From Oscheius tipulae (lineage: Eukaryota; Nematoda; Chromadorea; Rhabditida; Rhabditidae), in contig JASJZH010000003.1 of NCBI GenBank assembly GCA_037178975.1, forward strand, positions 7,812,001 to 7,876,000: a stretch of DNA of 64,000 nucleotides, given 5' to 3'. This document shows, piece after piece, positions 1 to 11,949 of this stretch (the stretch's first letter is position 1; every line of letters begins with the position of its first letter). Both the position numbers and the translations under genes were made by a program. The notes below the pieces were generated by a model. It was given only the letters and a program-made list of their open reading frames with translations. It searched no databases and was not told where the DNA came from.

Positions 1-2920
1 GCAACAGACGCTTCGTATACATTAGGTGTTTCTCACTTGTACCATGTTTTCTTAAGGATGCAGGTGGTACCGATTGCGCATCTGCTTATTTCCTTGAGCA
101 AACAGATCGCTACGCTGAATCTTCGGCTGTTCAAAAAAGGAGTTGTTTATCAACTGCTTCGGTAAGTTCAAATACATTCAGAGGAGCACGATTAGGTTTT
201 AGCATAAGAGTAGAAAAATTAGAAAAAAAAGTAGTATTTTTAAAGGCTATTCAACAGCCGGTGTTCTTACGATGTCCCCCTGATTGATAGGGTAATAAAA
301 TCTAATCCAATGAGTGGAGATAACCCAAAACTGGACTTGTGAGAGAGAGAGAGGAAAGGGTCGAAGCCTATTTACAGACAAGTGACTGTGTGCGCGAGTT
401 GTTAGCGGAGGAGGTTAGAAGTAGCGCCTCTGCGTCAAATAGTAGCGCGCGGCAAGCGACAAAACGGATGGTCCGACAGGCGTGAAATCCTCTGTGTTAG
501 TTCCTGCCCGGAGAAGACTGTCCGCGAGGAGGTAAACATCATTTGGGCTGCAAAAATTAGAACTGTCAACATGGTGTGTAAGAAGGGTGCATGGATCTAC
601 TGTTTAAAAATGTCAAAGGCATTCCAAAAGTTGTCATCTTAAGTCGTAAAGTAGGTGAGCAATTGAGACACGTCACTTTCCAGGAGAACACGTTGAGCCT
701 CTTTGGAGTCATAAGACTGTCTCTGACTCACGGTATACCGTTCGGCGACCATTAGAGAGCGATTAAGGGAAGAGGAGGTAAAATCGAGACTAAACGGTCA
801 GTGGGTAGAGTGTCAGGACAGCTGGATGGGGATGAGTCACAGTCAGTGATAGAACTAGTTGAATGCATGTTTAAACACACACGGTGCAATCGAATCCGAC
901 ACGGTCAGAAGAAGATTTGACGTAGTCGCGCGTGAGAAGAAAATAAGGTTGAAAAAAAGCTGCCAGCTCTCACTCTTCCGGGGTGCGGTTTCCGGAAAGA
1001 GCTCTTTGCAGCTCAAACCACTTGAGAGCCGAGAAAGAGCACGAGAGAGCGGATGTCCAGGCGGAGAGGGTGTATTTGTAGTTCGGACAGACTGCCGAAA
1101 GATGACCCTTCCCTTTCACCCTGTCCCTGTCCTGGAAGAGTTCTTGCCAAATACACGACATTAACGTTCCCTCGTTCCATCTGAAAAGGCTAAACGCGAA
1201 GGCGGAAGCTTATTCTTTATATTTTCGGGAGTGCATACTGTGTGGATGTAGTATTGAAACAAATCGGGGTGAATTAATGGATGCGAGAGTCTGACGCAAG
1301 TCGAGGTCCAGTTATCAAAAGGAGATCCCCAGCCTGAGAGCGAGCGACTGATTTACTATTTTACGTCGTGACTTCAGAAAAGCACCAACAGCAATTCTTC
1401 TCCCGATATGACGCTCCAATCCAGAGCCACAGATTTATCATTTAAAATTGGAAAGTAAGTTGATGGCTTAAAAGCCACTGCATTCAAAAATTGCCTCGTG
1501 CACTTTTTTTCTCTATCAGGAAGCGTAGGAGGGAATTCCCCTCGAAATGTGACCTGTGCACCCGCTCTCTCCTGCAGACAATTGAGACTAGCGTAAACAC
1601 ACACACAACGTAGTGTAGTCATCCAATTATACCTTCTCAGTCTAATTTGGTAGTCAGTCCTTGTTCTCTCGATCGCATCAAAAAAGTTTGCGAGGAGGCG
1701 GAAGCCGACATGTACAACCCATCTTTCATTATGCTAATTATCGTGTTCTGCTCGGAGTAATAGAACAATCCCACCCACCAGCCGAACAATTTTGCTTGCA
1801 TTATGATCCAATTTGATCCGACAATAATTTGGGTCTACTATAAAAATGGTGGAACAACAGATGCAGAGCGGTGGGTGCAAGTTCTGAAGAGGTACACCCG
1901 TATTATCTTGCTGATTGTCTGACTAATCCTTTTTCCACCAGTCCTTTTCAAAACTACAACTTTTTAAAGCATTGTTATCTGATAGCGACGCGAGCTAGTC
2001 GTTTAGGCTGTGTACGTTCTCTGATCGTGTGTGAACAGCAGTTATGACAGAATTGTAGAAGCGGACTAGTCTGAAAAAGTTCTGTGAGCTTAGTTGAAGT
2101 CCTAATCGCACTTTCTAAAGAATCTGTCCTATTTTTGTCCTAGACCTCCATCAAAGACCGCCCGGTTTCAGGTCCATTAGAGTTGGGGCAGTCCCCACCT
2201 CTACTAACCCCATCTATTTTTACAGCCCTTTGTTTATACTTACTCTGCAAAAAAGAGGAAGAGATGGTCTGAAGAATAAATTTTACTTGTTGTCCTTCAT
2301 TTGTTTTTAATGAGTCCGCGCAGTCCACACCAGCCCAACACACAATTCATCAGTTTATTTTTGTTTGCTAGATCACACTCATTATGCCATCATCCCTCTA
2401 TTGGTCTCTAGAGAAGAATCACCTTTCTTCGCCGGCTGGATGAGTCATGAGTCTTTTTCTTCAAGATTTTATGGATCATTGGGCCCGGAAAACGTAACAT
2501 CCGTTTAACTACTGAGCGTTGTCCGTGTGGAGGTTTGGTCAGTCTACCGTAGGAATGTCAGAGAACGAATGCTCCTTCGTATCATATCGAGAGAAAGTGT
2601 TTTTGTTTCAGTGAATACTGCTCTTAAAAAGGGGATACCGTAATCTGTAAAAAAAAAAAAGCTCCCACCCGTTCCCTATAGGTTCTTTGATACCTCATCC
2701 AAGTCCACCTTGCTCTCAGCTGTGTGACTAATAGCCCATATCTCTGACATCAACCCCGGTGTCAAAAGAACATAATTTTTAATAGAATGGGAACGATTAA
2801 ATCTCAACGACATAGAGAGTACATGACTACTGGTAATGAACCTAGCTACCGCCTCTACACAATTATCTCAAAAATTAGTCCGTTGCGACGACAGCGCTCT
2901 TTTAATATGCAAAATAGTCT

Positions 2921-2944
2921 CACTTTGTGCATTTGCACAAAGTG
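2921..2944. repeat. Short perfect palindrome
   Basis: An 11-bp arm, CACTTTGTGCA, is followed by TT and its exact reverse complement TGCACAAAGTG. No gene model surrounds it, so a role as a protein-binding site or a chance palindrome cannot be separated. Confidence 0.7.
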
Positions 2945-3220
2945 TAGGTGGTTTTTCCCTCCCCCGGGGCGTCGGATTTTTGTCCTTTTCAAGAGGGTGG
3001 GTAAAGGAGAATACTTGTATCAGTTGTGTCTTCAGTGTGCGTGCTAGCATCCCACTTGTGACCTATTGACAAACATCTAAATTTTATGAATTATTAAAAA
3101 AAGTGAAAACGCGGATTTTGGGATGAACAGGGCTATAAATATTCCGCCGCAGGTATTCATTTTTTTGCCAAAACATATTTATAACCAGGTGGGCTGAGAC
3201 TACGGATCAACTTCCCTTAG

Positions 3221-3430
3221 TAGCCACATCCTGTTGTCTAGTCTGTCTGATTTTTGCGCAACTGTTAGCTTTCTGCTTCTGTTGTATTTTCAGTAACTAG
3301 GCCCGACCTGATTTTTGTGAACCTCAAAGCCATCAACAGGTTTTCATTGTAAACTGTTTTCCATTTATCTCTGAGAAAAAGAGACAACAGGATTTGAGTA
3401 GCCACATCCTGTTGTCTAGTCTGTCTGATT
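3221..3430. repeat. 32-bp direct repeat with internal hairpin
   Basis: The 32-bp string beginning TAGCCACATCCTGTTGTCTA occurs at 3221-3252 and again at 3399-3430 without mismatch. Between the copies, just before the second, AGACAACAGGAT is the reverse complement of the ATCCTGTTGTCT inside the repeat, so the right copy can fold into a 12-bp stem (about 3382-3417). This looks like a rearranged mobile-element end or local duplication. Confidence 0.75.
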
Positions 3431-6349
3431 AGAAACGGATCGTTCTCTATCCAAAGGGGTGAGGGAGGGAGAAACAATATCCTGAAGTGTGGTGCTAATT
3501 TGCGAGTACGACTCCCCCGCCGTCCGTATCCTCTTTCCTCCTGTTTCAGGTCTTTCCAAACATATGGTCATCAAGACGATTAGTCTTGCCCAGGTCTAAT
3601 CCACGCTGACCAGCCAGAGTCACACCTTGTTTTGGACTTCATACCCACCCCCGTCTCCTGTTTTTCTAAAGTCAAAAGGCTGCCTTGCCTTTTTTTAGAT
3701 CGTTTAATGTAGACAGAGAGGGGATACCCCAGGATATTAACACATTGTGACATAGAACATGATGCCTCCTACACGCACCATGTATCCTTTTCCTTTTCGT
3801 CACACCATTTGTTCTTTATAAACTGGGCAGAACTAACACAGCCTTTGCGTGTCTATCTTCTCCTTAGCGTCATGTCGCAGATAGTATTTCTAGAAAAACG
3901 TCCTCGGGTTTCCATTTTGTGCAAGAGGGGATATCCCGGTCTTAAGATCAACTGACTTTTATACTGTAGACCTTGAGCCTTCGTTTCCATTGTCTTAGGT
4001 TTTGTTTTCCACGAAGACGTTAGGCAGCTGTTCCTTCCTGTTTGAGGCTCATTATGAACCCCGCAAATTAGGCTCGAGAGCAAAAAAAAAAGAAGGAAAT
4101 GGTCCGTATCCTTTTCCCAGGTCCCTTGCTTCACATCTTGTTTTTCATCCCAATTTGTCTTCTCTTGACGTTTGGTGTTTCAAGTACCTAAAACCTTAGT
4201 ACCAAGCGTTTTCTCTCCTCTGATTCACGTCATACTGAACTTCTTAGAGATATGTGTCTCTGCGCCATAAAATTCATCCCCCGCGGGGGTTGTCTCACCC
4301 CGGTGTTCTCATCTACGAGATTTGTGAGTCAGTCAGGAGTAACTTTGCACACATCCGGGAGAGTATTTTTTCGGGCACCCAGTAAAACTGACCTTCCTGT
4401 CTTGTTTTCAAAGGTAGAACTCACGTCATCTTCTGCCAAATCTTGAGGGATCACAGTTGAATAGTAATATTAGAAAAATCCAAATCTATTACCAGTACAA
4501 AGTCTCATTTAAGAAGATTTGATTCATAAATGAGCTAGGATGAGACGCCATATTGGTCCTGTTACGAGATTCACAGAACACACTGGGCCTATGGTGGACC
4601 GTACTCTTTTTTTAATTGTCTGTCATCAGAACCGTTCAACTATACACCTCCCTATTCAAATTATAGCTACCGTAATCCTTGCCTGCTTGAGTCGGAGTGG
4701 AGAACCAGATCTAAAGTATCTCGTTAGAGTCGGATATACAATGCCTCCAGCTAGGCTATAGAGTTGAGTATCAGTAAAGGCGCAGATGCTTGTGCCCAAG
4801 GCAAAAAAAATAAATTGTCTCTAGAGTCTAATGTTCTAGTCTTTGGTTTCAGCTTTCCCACGTGACGTCACAACGCCACTATTCCAATTCTATTGGTGTG
4901 TGTTTTGAGCCGTAAACTGCTTACGTGTCACGGTTGTAAAGGATAGAGGGAGACCAATTGTGGGTTCTAGCCACACCAGTTCCGGTACTTAACGCGTCAA
5001 ATCCGGCCACGGGGTGTTCCCTATTCCATTCTTATCCGTGTAGCCGAGGCTGCACAAATATTCTCCAGTCTTGCAAACTTCCTGTCATCCTGGGAGTGGG
5101 AGACATTTTTTGGTTCTCGTGGTACGTCTTCGTGAGCTATGGTCAGCTCAAGCTGAGTAGGTGTAGGACCTCCGCCTAAGTGACTCGCGAGAAAAAAACA
5201 ACTAGGAACTTTCTGGTCTGCTAAAGTACCTTGATAATTTAGTGTCTTTAACAGTATATGCAACCAGTTCCTCATCATACCTACCGTATACCTATTCTCT
5301 CGGTCTCATTCGGATAATAGCACACAAAAAGTCTCCTAGGTGCAAAACAGCATGATTACCACTGTTGATCCCGTCTTTGATTTGATCGCGTCAAGTCCAA
5401 CTCCCGATATAGTGATCCCCCTCCGTGCAAACTGGCTGATCCCCGGCTGTTTTCGTGTTCCTAGCCAGCACTTCTAGCCCATGACGCCTCCGTTCGGTTG
5501 CTTATCCTTCGACTCGAAAAAGTGTCAAGTGAGCATTGGATTACTAGTTTTTTCTGGTCGAGATGTTGCCAGCTGGTGGGTGTGCCCCTATATCAGGGAA
5601 AGAGGACTAGCAGTCAGTCTGAGGCTGATCTTTCCCCGCGATGTTGTCTACTAGTTGTAGCGTCTACCCAAACTTGCAATTTCCCACTCGTGACTTTCGG
5701 TATTGTTGAATGCCCTCTCATAAAAGAGTGAAAACTGCCTGGCCTATACCGTTCTCTACTACGGCTGCAAATTAGCGATAAATAGAGAACAAAGACCCTT
5801 CCTCTGAAAACAGTTCCAGTTTTTGCTGTACCATCCCCCTACAAACTTCCGGTCCCTATTATAACTTTCTTGTTACTCTGTTGTTACTACTTTCTCTTAT
5901 CAGTCTGATTCATGCAACACTTTCGGTGTGGCCTAAGTCAACACTGTGCAAGTTCTAAATGGACATTTTGCTCCACATCCACAGCTTTTGTCGATAGGTT
6001 CTTGCATGACTTCACTTTCCGCAGTTCTCTCGAACAGAGTTCCAACTTTGAAGAGGAACCCACTAGGCCAATTGGTCCCAATTAGTCATAAAGAGTGCGA
6101 GATGCGTGAGGGTGATAAGTGGTATTCGTACTCTGCGAGTGGAGACAGAGAATCGTTTTCTTTCGCCGCTACAGCTCCTTCCGGTTGCATCCATATCATG
6201 CCGGCGCGCGAGATACAGGCAAAGCCACGCCCGCGCACACAACAAGTAGTTTTTGATCAGGTCTACAACTTTGCAGAACATTATTCATTTTGTTATATCT
6301 CTCTCTCTCTATTCGCTTTTACAGCCTTCACGATGCTTGTTGTTTTCAG

Positions 6350-6982
6350 ATGTGGTTGGTTACTGTCAGCAGCTTATTACTACTTGTCTGGCGGTCATCG
6401 GGTCAGCAGCAGAGAGATCCCCTGATCCTAAGGGTCTATCCTTTCGACACGTCCGAAGATGCACAAAGAGTTCTAGTCAGAGAACCACCTTTGAAAAGAG
6501 GTAAATAACGATGAGAAAGCTATTATAATCAAAATACATGTCATTTGCACTTATTGTTTGGACCATATTGACGAAGGATATTTTCAGGAGAGAAGAGAGA
6601 CGCCTCAATTTATCCTGCAGCAGGATCGCAGTTGATGCCTCGCGTTCCACTGAGGGAGCCGCCCTTGAAAAGGTAAAGAGGCTTGAAGAGACAGTAGATC
6701 GTGACGGGACCCAAAACTTGCTTTGGTTCCCGTCACGACTGTTCTTTGCATGTGCGGATGACCATTTTCACCTCCTCATGTAGCGGTTACAGATCAGCCG
6801 AATTTTTTGTGGAACGACGATCCGGGTATCCTATTGACCTGCTTCGTCTTCCGCTCCGCGAACCTCCTATGGTTAAGAGGTCACTTCGATCAGCTCACCC
6901 ACTGTACATGGACACTCCGCTGAAGGAGCCACCTCTTAAACGGTCGCTCGAGGCTATTTTAAGACGACTGGAGCGGTTTTGA
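6350..6982 (+). CDS. Neuropeptide-like precursor with repeated PLREPPL-KR peptides
   Basis: Three exons (6350-6500, 6588-6672, 6793-6982) join in frame to a 141-residue protein. It starts with a hydrophobic signal peptide (MWLVTVSSLLLLVW, cut probably after SSG). The rest contains four copies of a short motif ending at Lys-Arg: VLVREPPLKR, VPLREPPLKR, LPLREPPMVKR and TPLKEPPLKR. Lys-Arg is the usual proprotein-convertase site in neuropeptide precursors, so processing should release four related peptides with C-terminal PLREPPL (or PMV) plus a last SLEAILRRLERF. No Gly precedes the dibasic sites, so amidation is not predicted. A TTTTCAG lies directly before the ATG, consistent with trans-splicing or a 5' UTR intron. 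I do not recognise the motif from a named nlp or flp family. The acceptor at 6792 was chosen because it restores the fourth Lys-Arg. Confidence 0.72.
6700..6737. other. Intronic hairpin in the neuropeptide-like gene
   Basis: Within intron 2, CGTGACGGGACCCAAA at 6700-6715 pairs with TTTGGTTCCCGTCACG at 6722-6737 (15 of 16 positions), leaving a 6-base loop. The stem is shorter than a typical miRNA precursor, so no RNA gene is claimed. Confidence 0.6.
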
Positions 6983-7835
6983 CCCGGAAGTCATTGAAGA
7001 AAACATGTGGATCAGGATCTCTACATAAGAAATACACGATCTCAGCTATAACTGCTCGAACTCTGTGACCGAGTCATTCATAAATTTTGGGTACGTTGTA
7101 TCAAGTGTCTGTCCTTCTGACCTCTCCTTAGTACCCCAAGAATACTTCTTCCGCTACGTAACAATGTCTATTCTAGTCTAGTCTCTCTCGGAACTAGCAT
7201 GAGTCAAATGACCTCCTATTGAGGATATCCCAAAAGAGGGCAAAGGCTACACAGCTTCAATAGACCCTCGCACGTGTAGCCAATTGGCCTGTCTCTGACG
7301 CATGTGGACTGAATTCAGAAGGCAGAGCTTTATGGCAAAGAACAAAATACGAACAACGAGGTTGTTTTGCCTCTGACAAGAAAATTTTAAGTTGCAGTTC
7401 CAACTTTCATACCTTCTTGATTTCGAATGTACTTGTTACTCCGCGGTGTTTCATTGGACGTTCACTTCTACTACTGTTAGTAGAATCTCTTTAGACAGGC
7501 GGCTTACACCATTGGCTGCAATAGCTCTATGAGCAATTTTATCCTTTAAATGTTCCCAGAAAAAAGTTTAACCGCCACTTGAACTTTTATATAAGAAACA
7601 TAAATAGTGACACAACAATAATTTAAACATTCATTAACTTTCACGTTTTTGGTTACATGACCTTGAAGTACCTCTTCAGAAAATAACAAACTGACCACAG
7701 AGTGAGTCAGGCCTGCCGTCAAAACATGAAACAGCTGCTTGACGTCTTTCCGTCCGGTTATCTTGGAGTGTAAAAGTGTTGAAAAAGAGTGAGCGATCGG
7801 AAAGGAACTGATCGCTAACCTTTTGTTCCTTTATT

Positions 7836-9522
7836 ATGCGCCTTTTCTTTGTTTTATTATTACTAGTAGCGGTAGCTGTCCCAAAATCATCGAGCAGAGG
7901 ATCAGTAGGTTTTTGAAAGTTTTCTTGAGACATGTGTATTTTCAGAGTAATTCCAGGGCTTCTGTCAGTACCACTCACAGTACACATACCACTTTCTCGA
8001 CTAAAACAAGATCCAAGTTCTCACATTCACATTCTCCAAGTACTACCAAAAAATCTCCTTCGGTAAGAATTTTAACGTACACAACTCAAATGAAACTTAT
8101 CAGAAAACGGGAAGCAGTTCACTTCATGACACAAGAAAACATCATCAATCCAACCCTACACGTAGCCAAGCAGCGCCTACTAGCCGGTCTATTGAGCTTG
8201 TAGGCTCGAGTTGGGGTTCCGTTACGCCTACCAGTAGAACCATTGGGAGTGCTGTAGGTTTTTAAACTTTGGGAACTGCAACTGCAGTGTCAGAGAAGTC
8301 GTGGTGGTTCAGCAGTTCGTTCTCAATTGGCTCAAACTGACCGAACCTCATCTGAAATTTCTCGTGTACCGACCACTGTGAGTCTGTTACTAAGTCATGT
8401 TACAATTTTCGTAGAAAAAACCCGGACGGCTCCAGCGAATAAAAGAAAAGCTGCCTGCGATTACTGAGAAACTGAAAGAAAAGCTGAGACCTAAGCTCCC
8501 AGCCATCACTGCAGCCGCTAAGAAGTATGGTCCAAAAGTCGGTAAGATGCTCTTGAACAAGGTATATAAAATTTAAAAGTCATTTAATAAAATGTTTTAT
8601 TTCCGAGAAAAAACCACGACTCCGAGACCAATGACTGGCACAGCGTATAGTACAAGTTGGAGAAGTGCTAACATGGCGACGGCGAGTCCAACGGTTCTCA
8701 CCATTACTAAAGCAGCAGATGGCGATGAGTAATTTTCAGTAGTAAGCATATTTCCCGGATTTGGCTTTTCAGGATCTTCATAGAGTACAACGATGACTTC
8801 CACTCTGAATGTCCCGAAGAAGTAGATGCTTTTCTTCAGCTGGGCAACGTATCTTTCATTTTTGAAGCCCACCACCTGTTTCTTGTTGAAGATGGATCGT
8901 ATGCCTTTTTTCCATTTAAAGGAATAACAAAAATTCAGATTGAACCAGACCACGGCAATTTCTAACCTGTTTCCAGGGGTTCACAAAGTTGATGCGAGCG
9001 TCTATGATGCCAAGCAGGAACTAATTCTACTCTTCAAGGAGAGAAAGGTGCATTCGACCTAAATGTTCAACAAGGTTTTTCAGGTTTTCGGCTTTCATTG
9101 GAATGAAGGTCACGACAATTTCACCCTAGCCGACAATTTTCCAAAAGATCTACCTGAAAGCATCAAGTTTACACCCGATGGAGCGTTCACATGGCACGAT
9201 GGCTATCCGGTACTAGTGTCAAACAGCGGAGAATTTGTTATCTACGACTCACACTGGAACAATGAAATTGATATCGGAAGGGCTGGAGAGAAGTACTTGC
9301 AGGTAGTTTTGTTATGGTTTTGTTTCTAAAACTAAATTCTAGAGCTTGCCATTAGATACTCAAGGACTTTCCGATTGGGAGGACAAGAAAGCTATTGTGT
9401 TTGCAAAAGCCAAGGTTTACGAGTACGACGTTGAGACCAAGAGCGTCGTTGGAGAAGAAGCAAACTTGAGTGATTTCTTCGGCTGTTATTTTGTCGATAT
9501 TCCTTCTAGTACAAGAATATAA
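7836..9522 (+). CDS. Secreted hemopexin-domain protein, copy A
   Basis: Ten predicted exons (7836-7904, 7946-8062, 8104-8253, 8294-8377, 8415-8541, 8651-8738, 8773-8898, 8939-9047, 9084-9302, 9343-9522) give about 422 residues. The N-terminus is a signal peptide (MRLFFVLLLLVAVAVP) followed by KSSSRGS and a Ser/Thr/His/Lys-rich region to about residue 210. The last 200 residues hold four hemopexin-like repeats: ECPEEVDAFLQ...FIFE, GVHKVDASVYD...LLF, LPESIKFTPDGAFTWHDGYPV, and KAIVFAKAKVYEYDV, ending in GCYFVDIP. The first-blade Cys and the final Cys match the disulfide that closes hemopexin propellers. No protease domain is present. The hemopexin exons match copy B in length and phase (126, 109 and 219 bp). 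The join 8541/8651 is the least certain. Role unknown; extracellular binding is an inference. Confidence 0.7.
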
Positions 9523-9736
9523 ACGGGTTATTTTAAGAGCTATTTTTTGTTACTCAATCTTTCACGATTAATTCAAGACTGGATAACTAAAAAACTTTTG
9601 TCTAATATTCTGAGTGAGTCACAAGAATCAAAATACTACTTTACAACAATCAGATGGCCAAAGAACCATCGTTGTGTTAAAAAAGCTTTTCGAGCAGCTG
9701 ACTTCCTCAATATCTGCCGGGTCCGGTGACCACGGA

Positions 9737-11525
9737 ATGCGTCTTTTAACATTTTTCCTAATAGCTTTAGCTGTTGAATGTAAATCCAGTTCTAGAGGAA
9801 ACGTATGTTTTACTCTTTTCTACGATTTAAAATCTTCAGAGTAGATCTCGAAGCTCTGTTTCATCTTCTTCGCGGTCCTCATCATCTTCGTCACGAAGCT
9901 CGTCAAGTTGGAGTAGTCTCAGTAGTAGTGGCAGCAATAGCAAGAGCAGTTCTGGCGGATGGTTCTCTTTCGGAAGCAGTTTCAAATCAAAGAAAAATCC
10001 TTCCACGGCATTCAAGAAACCGTCTTCAGGAAGCTCAAGCCTTTCAAAGTCTGGGTCGTCTGGCAGTTCCAGTTGGTTCGCGCCTTCTTCTTCAAGAGTG
10101 TGTAATGCCAAAACTTAGCAATTCAAAGTTTAGAGTCCAAGACCAACACCAAGTTGGAATCTTGAGAACTCTTTATCCTACAACTCGGTATGTTTTCTTT
10201 TCAAATCTAGAGTGAAGTCTTTTAGAGAAGTCGAGGTAATTCGGCTGCTCGCACTGCTGCAGCTAATGCCATTTCTTCTACGCAGTCTAGAACTAATCGT
10301 CAGCAGAAAATAAGAAGAAAATTGTCAGACGTGGCCTCTAGTATCGTGCCAGGAGCTGCGCAGAGAGCGGCACAGACTGTTAGGCCGAACTTGTCTACTT
10401 ACGCCAGTGAGTACAGAAGACGCTCAAGACTTGGATATTATGTAGGGTTTCTATATGACACAGCAAAAACTTTTAGGGACGTTCTAACTACTACCTCACG
10501 TCCTATTATCCGTATGGAACATATTATCGGCACCGCTATCACAGCAATTCAAACGATGGAAGATTTGGAACCCGGGAACAGAAGGGGCCGCAAAACTCGG
10601 AAAATTCTACCGATTACGATCGTTTTGAGGATTTTGACAGAAACTTGAGTAATTCAACAGTTGATCGGAATGAGACGCTGGATACGCAGAGAAGGTTCAC
10701 AAAAATCAGCGATGTTGTAGCGGATCCATTAGAGTCTGTTTCAGTTCAAAACGTTTCTATGAGTTTCTCAGAGTTCTCATTCCCTACAACGACGATTTTC
10801 TGGCCGAATGCCCTAATAAAGTGGATGCATTCCTACAGCTCGACAACATCTCCTTCATCTTTGAGGATCATCACATGTTTTTGATCGAGGATGGCGCGTA
10901 AGTCTTGCAATATCCTTATTAAAAATTTATCAGATTAAACCAAACGTCAGCCATATCTGATCTCTTTGTTGGTGTTCATAAAGTGGACGCAAGTGTTTAT
11001 GACATGGAACTGGATGCGGTTTTGTTGTTTCAGGAGCGGAAAGTAAGTCGTAGTCATAGCTAAATATTTCTTTTCGAGGTTTTCGGCTTCCGATGGGTCG
11101 ATAGTCTAGGAGAATTCAAAACACTTTCTGGTTTTCCGAAAAATCTCCCTGACAGCATAAAACTTACTCCCAGTGCTGCATTCATCTGGTATGACGCCTA
11201 TCCCGTATTAGTTTCGGATAAGGGAGAATTTGCCATCTATGACTCATTCGAAAATACTGAAGTCAAAGTGGAGAACCAGATTACCCGCTATCTAGAAGTA
11301 TGCTACAATTCTTTTATTTGTCAAAATATTATTTAGAGCATCCCTGAGCCCGTGAGAGGTATTTCGCATTGGGGAGACGACCAAGCCCTGGTTTTTACGG
11401 AAAACAAAGTCTATCAGTTTGATCTAAGAAACAGTTCCATTATTGGAGAGCCAGAGTCCTTGGATGATTTTCTCGGCTGCTTCTTTGTAGAGATACCGAG
11501 TGGCGAGGAGAAGAGGACAAAATAA
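9737..11525 (+). CDS. Secreted hemopexin-domain protein, copy B
   Basis: Nine predicted exons (9737-9802, 9840-10097, 10134-10187, 10226-10441, 10477-10733, 10772-10897, 10934-11042, 11079-11297, 11337-11525) give about 497 residues. A signal peptide (MRLLTFFLIALAVEC) leads into KSSSRGN as in copy A, then a Ser-rich stretch (residues 23-110), a basic segment and a Tyr/Arg/His-rich patch near residue 200. The hemopexin domain occupies about 290-497, with the diagnostic CPNKVDAFLQ, GVHKVDASVYD, LPDSIKLTPSAAFIWYDAYPV and ALVFTENKVYQFD segments and a closing GCFFVEIP. It starts about 215 bp after copy A ends, on the same strand, so it is a tandem duplicate. An AATAAA-like signal overlaps the stop. 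The 10733/10772 junction was set by frame and by its equivalence to copy A; other donors are possible. Confidence 0.7.
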
Positions 11526-11529
11526 AAAT

Positions 11530-11562
11530 ACACAAGTAATGCTATCGCCCCTAGGGGCTCAA
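11530..11562. repeat. GCCCC/GGGGC palindromic repeat, copy 1
   Basis: This segment contains the perfect 12-bp palindrome GCCCCTAGGGGC (11547-11558), preceded by ACACAAGTAATGCTATC. Nearly the same arrangement recurs at 42913-42955 and 51380-51412, so it is a dispersed family rather than a chance hairpin. Confidence 0.6.
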
Positions 11563-11760
11563 GTGATATTATTTGCCTATTTCTTTGAATCCTTTTGTGT
11601 CTATATCCTTTTATGTCAGCTTGTCCTGGTCCTTTATTCTCCCTTCACCCTGTTTTCATGTTTTCCCCCAGCTACTGTAACAGAGGCGCCGTTCTCCCAG
11701 AGTCTTACAAACAGTATATGCTGTCACAAAATAATTGACAGATTATCAATTAGGCTTCCG

Positions 11761-11780
11761 ACACACACACACACACACAC
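11761..11780. repeat. (AC)n microsatellite
   Basis: Ten consecutive AC dinucleotides lie just downstream of hemopexin copy B. Confidence 0.9.
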
Positions 11781-11949
11781 AGACTTTCCGGCATTTAGAA
11801 CTAGATTTATTGCAATAGAATCATTCGAATACAGAGAATGCATTCAGCTTGTGTAACCTCATTGTTCAGCGTGACTTGCCATCTTCTACCTTCAATTTCA
11901 ATCGTCTTACTGTATATTAGCTCCCTTTGCTGAATAGTTTGAGTTTTTT

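Larger units (their letters stand above)
1..6349. other. Gene-poor stretch at left edge
   Basis: No reading frame here shows family resemblance, a convincing exon chain or frame continuity across good splice sites. The stretch has scattered short open frames on both strands that look random. It holds a 32-bp direct repeat near 3.2-3.4 kb, a perfect short palindrome at 2921-2944, and poly-pyrimidine runs. It may be intergenic or a large intron or promoter region of a gene outside the window. Confidence 0.5.

Noticed and set aside
859-1164. 101-codon open frame near the left edge
   Set aside because: Composition is irregular, no motif is seen, and overlapping frames on the other strand are just as open.
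5946-6425. 159-codon plus-strand open frame overlapping the neuropeptide-like start
   Set aside because: It is in another frame from the signal peptide and repeats, has no recognisable domain, and ends in the first exon of the better-supported gene.
8597-8953. 118-codon minus-strand open frame with hydrophobic end
   Set aside because: It is antisense to the first hemopexin blade exon of copy A, whose plus-strand reading is supported by the paralogue.
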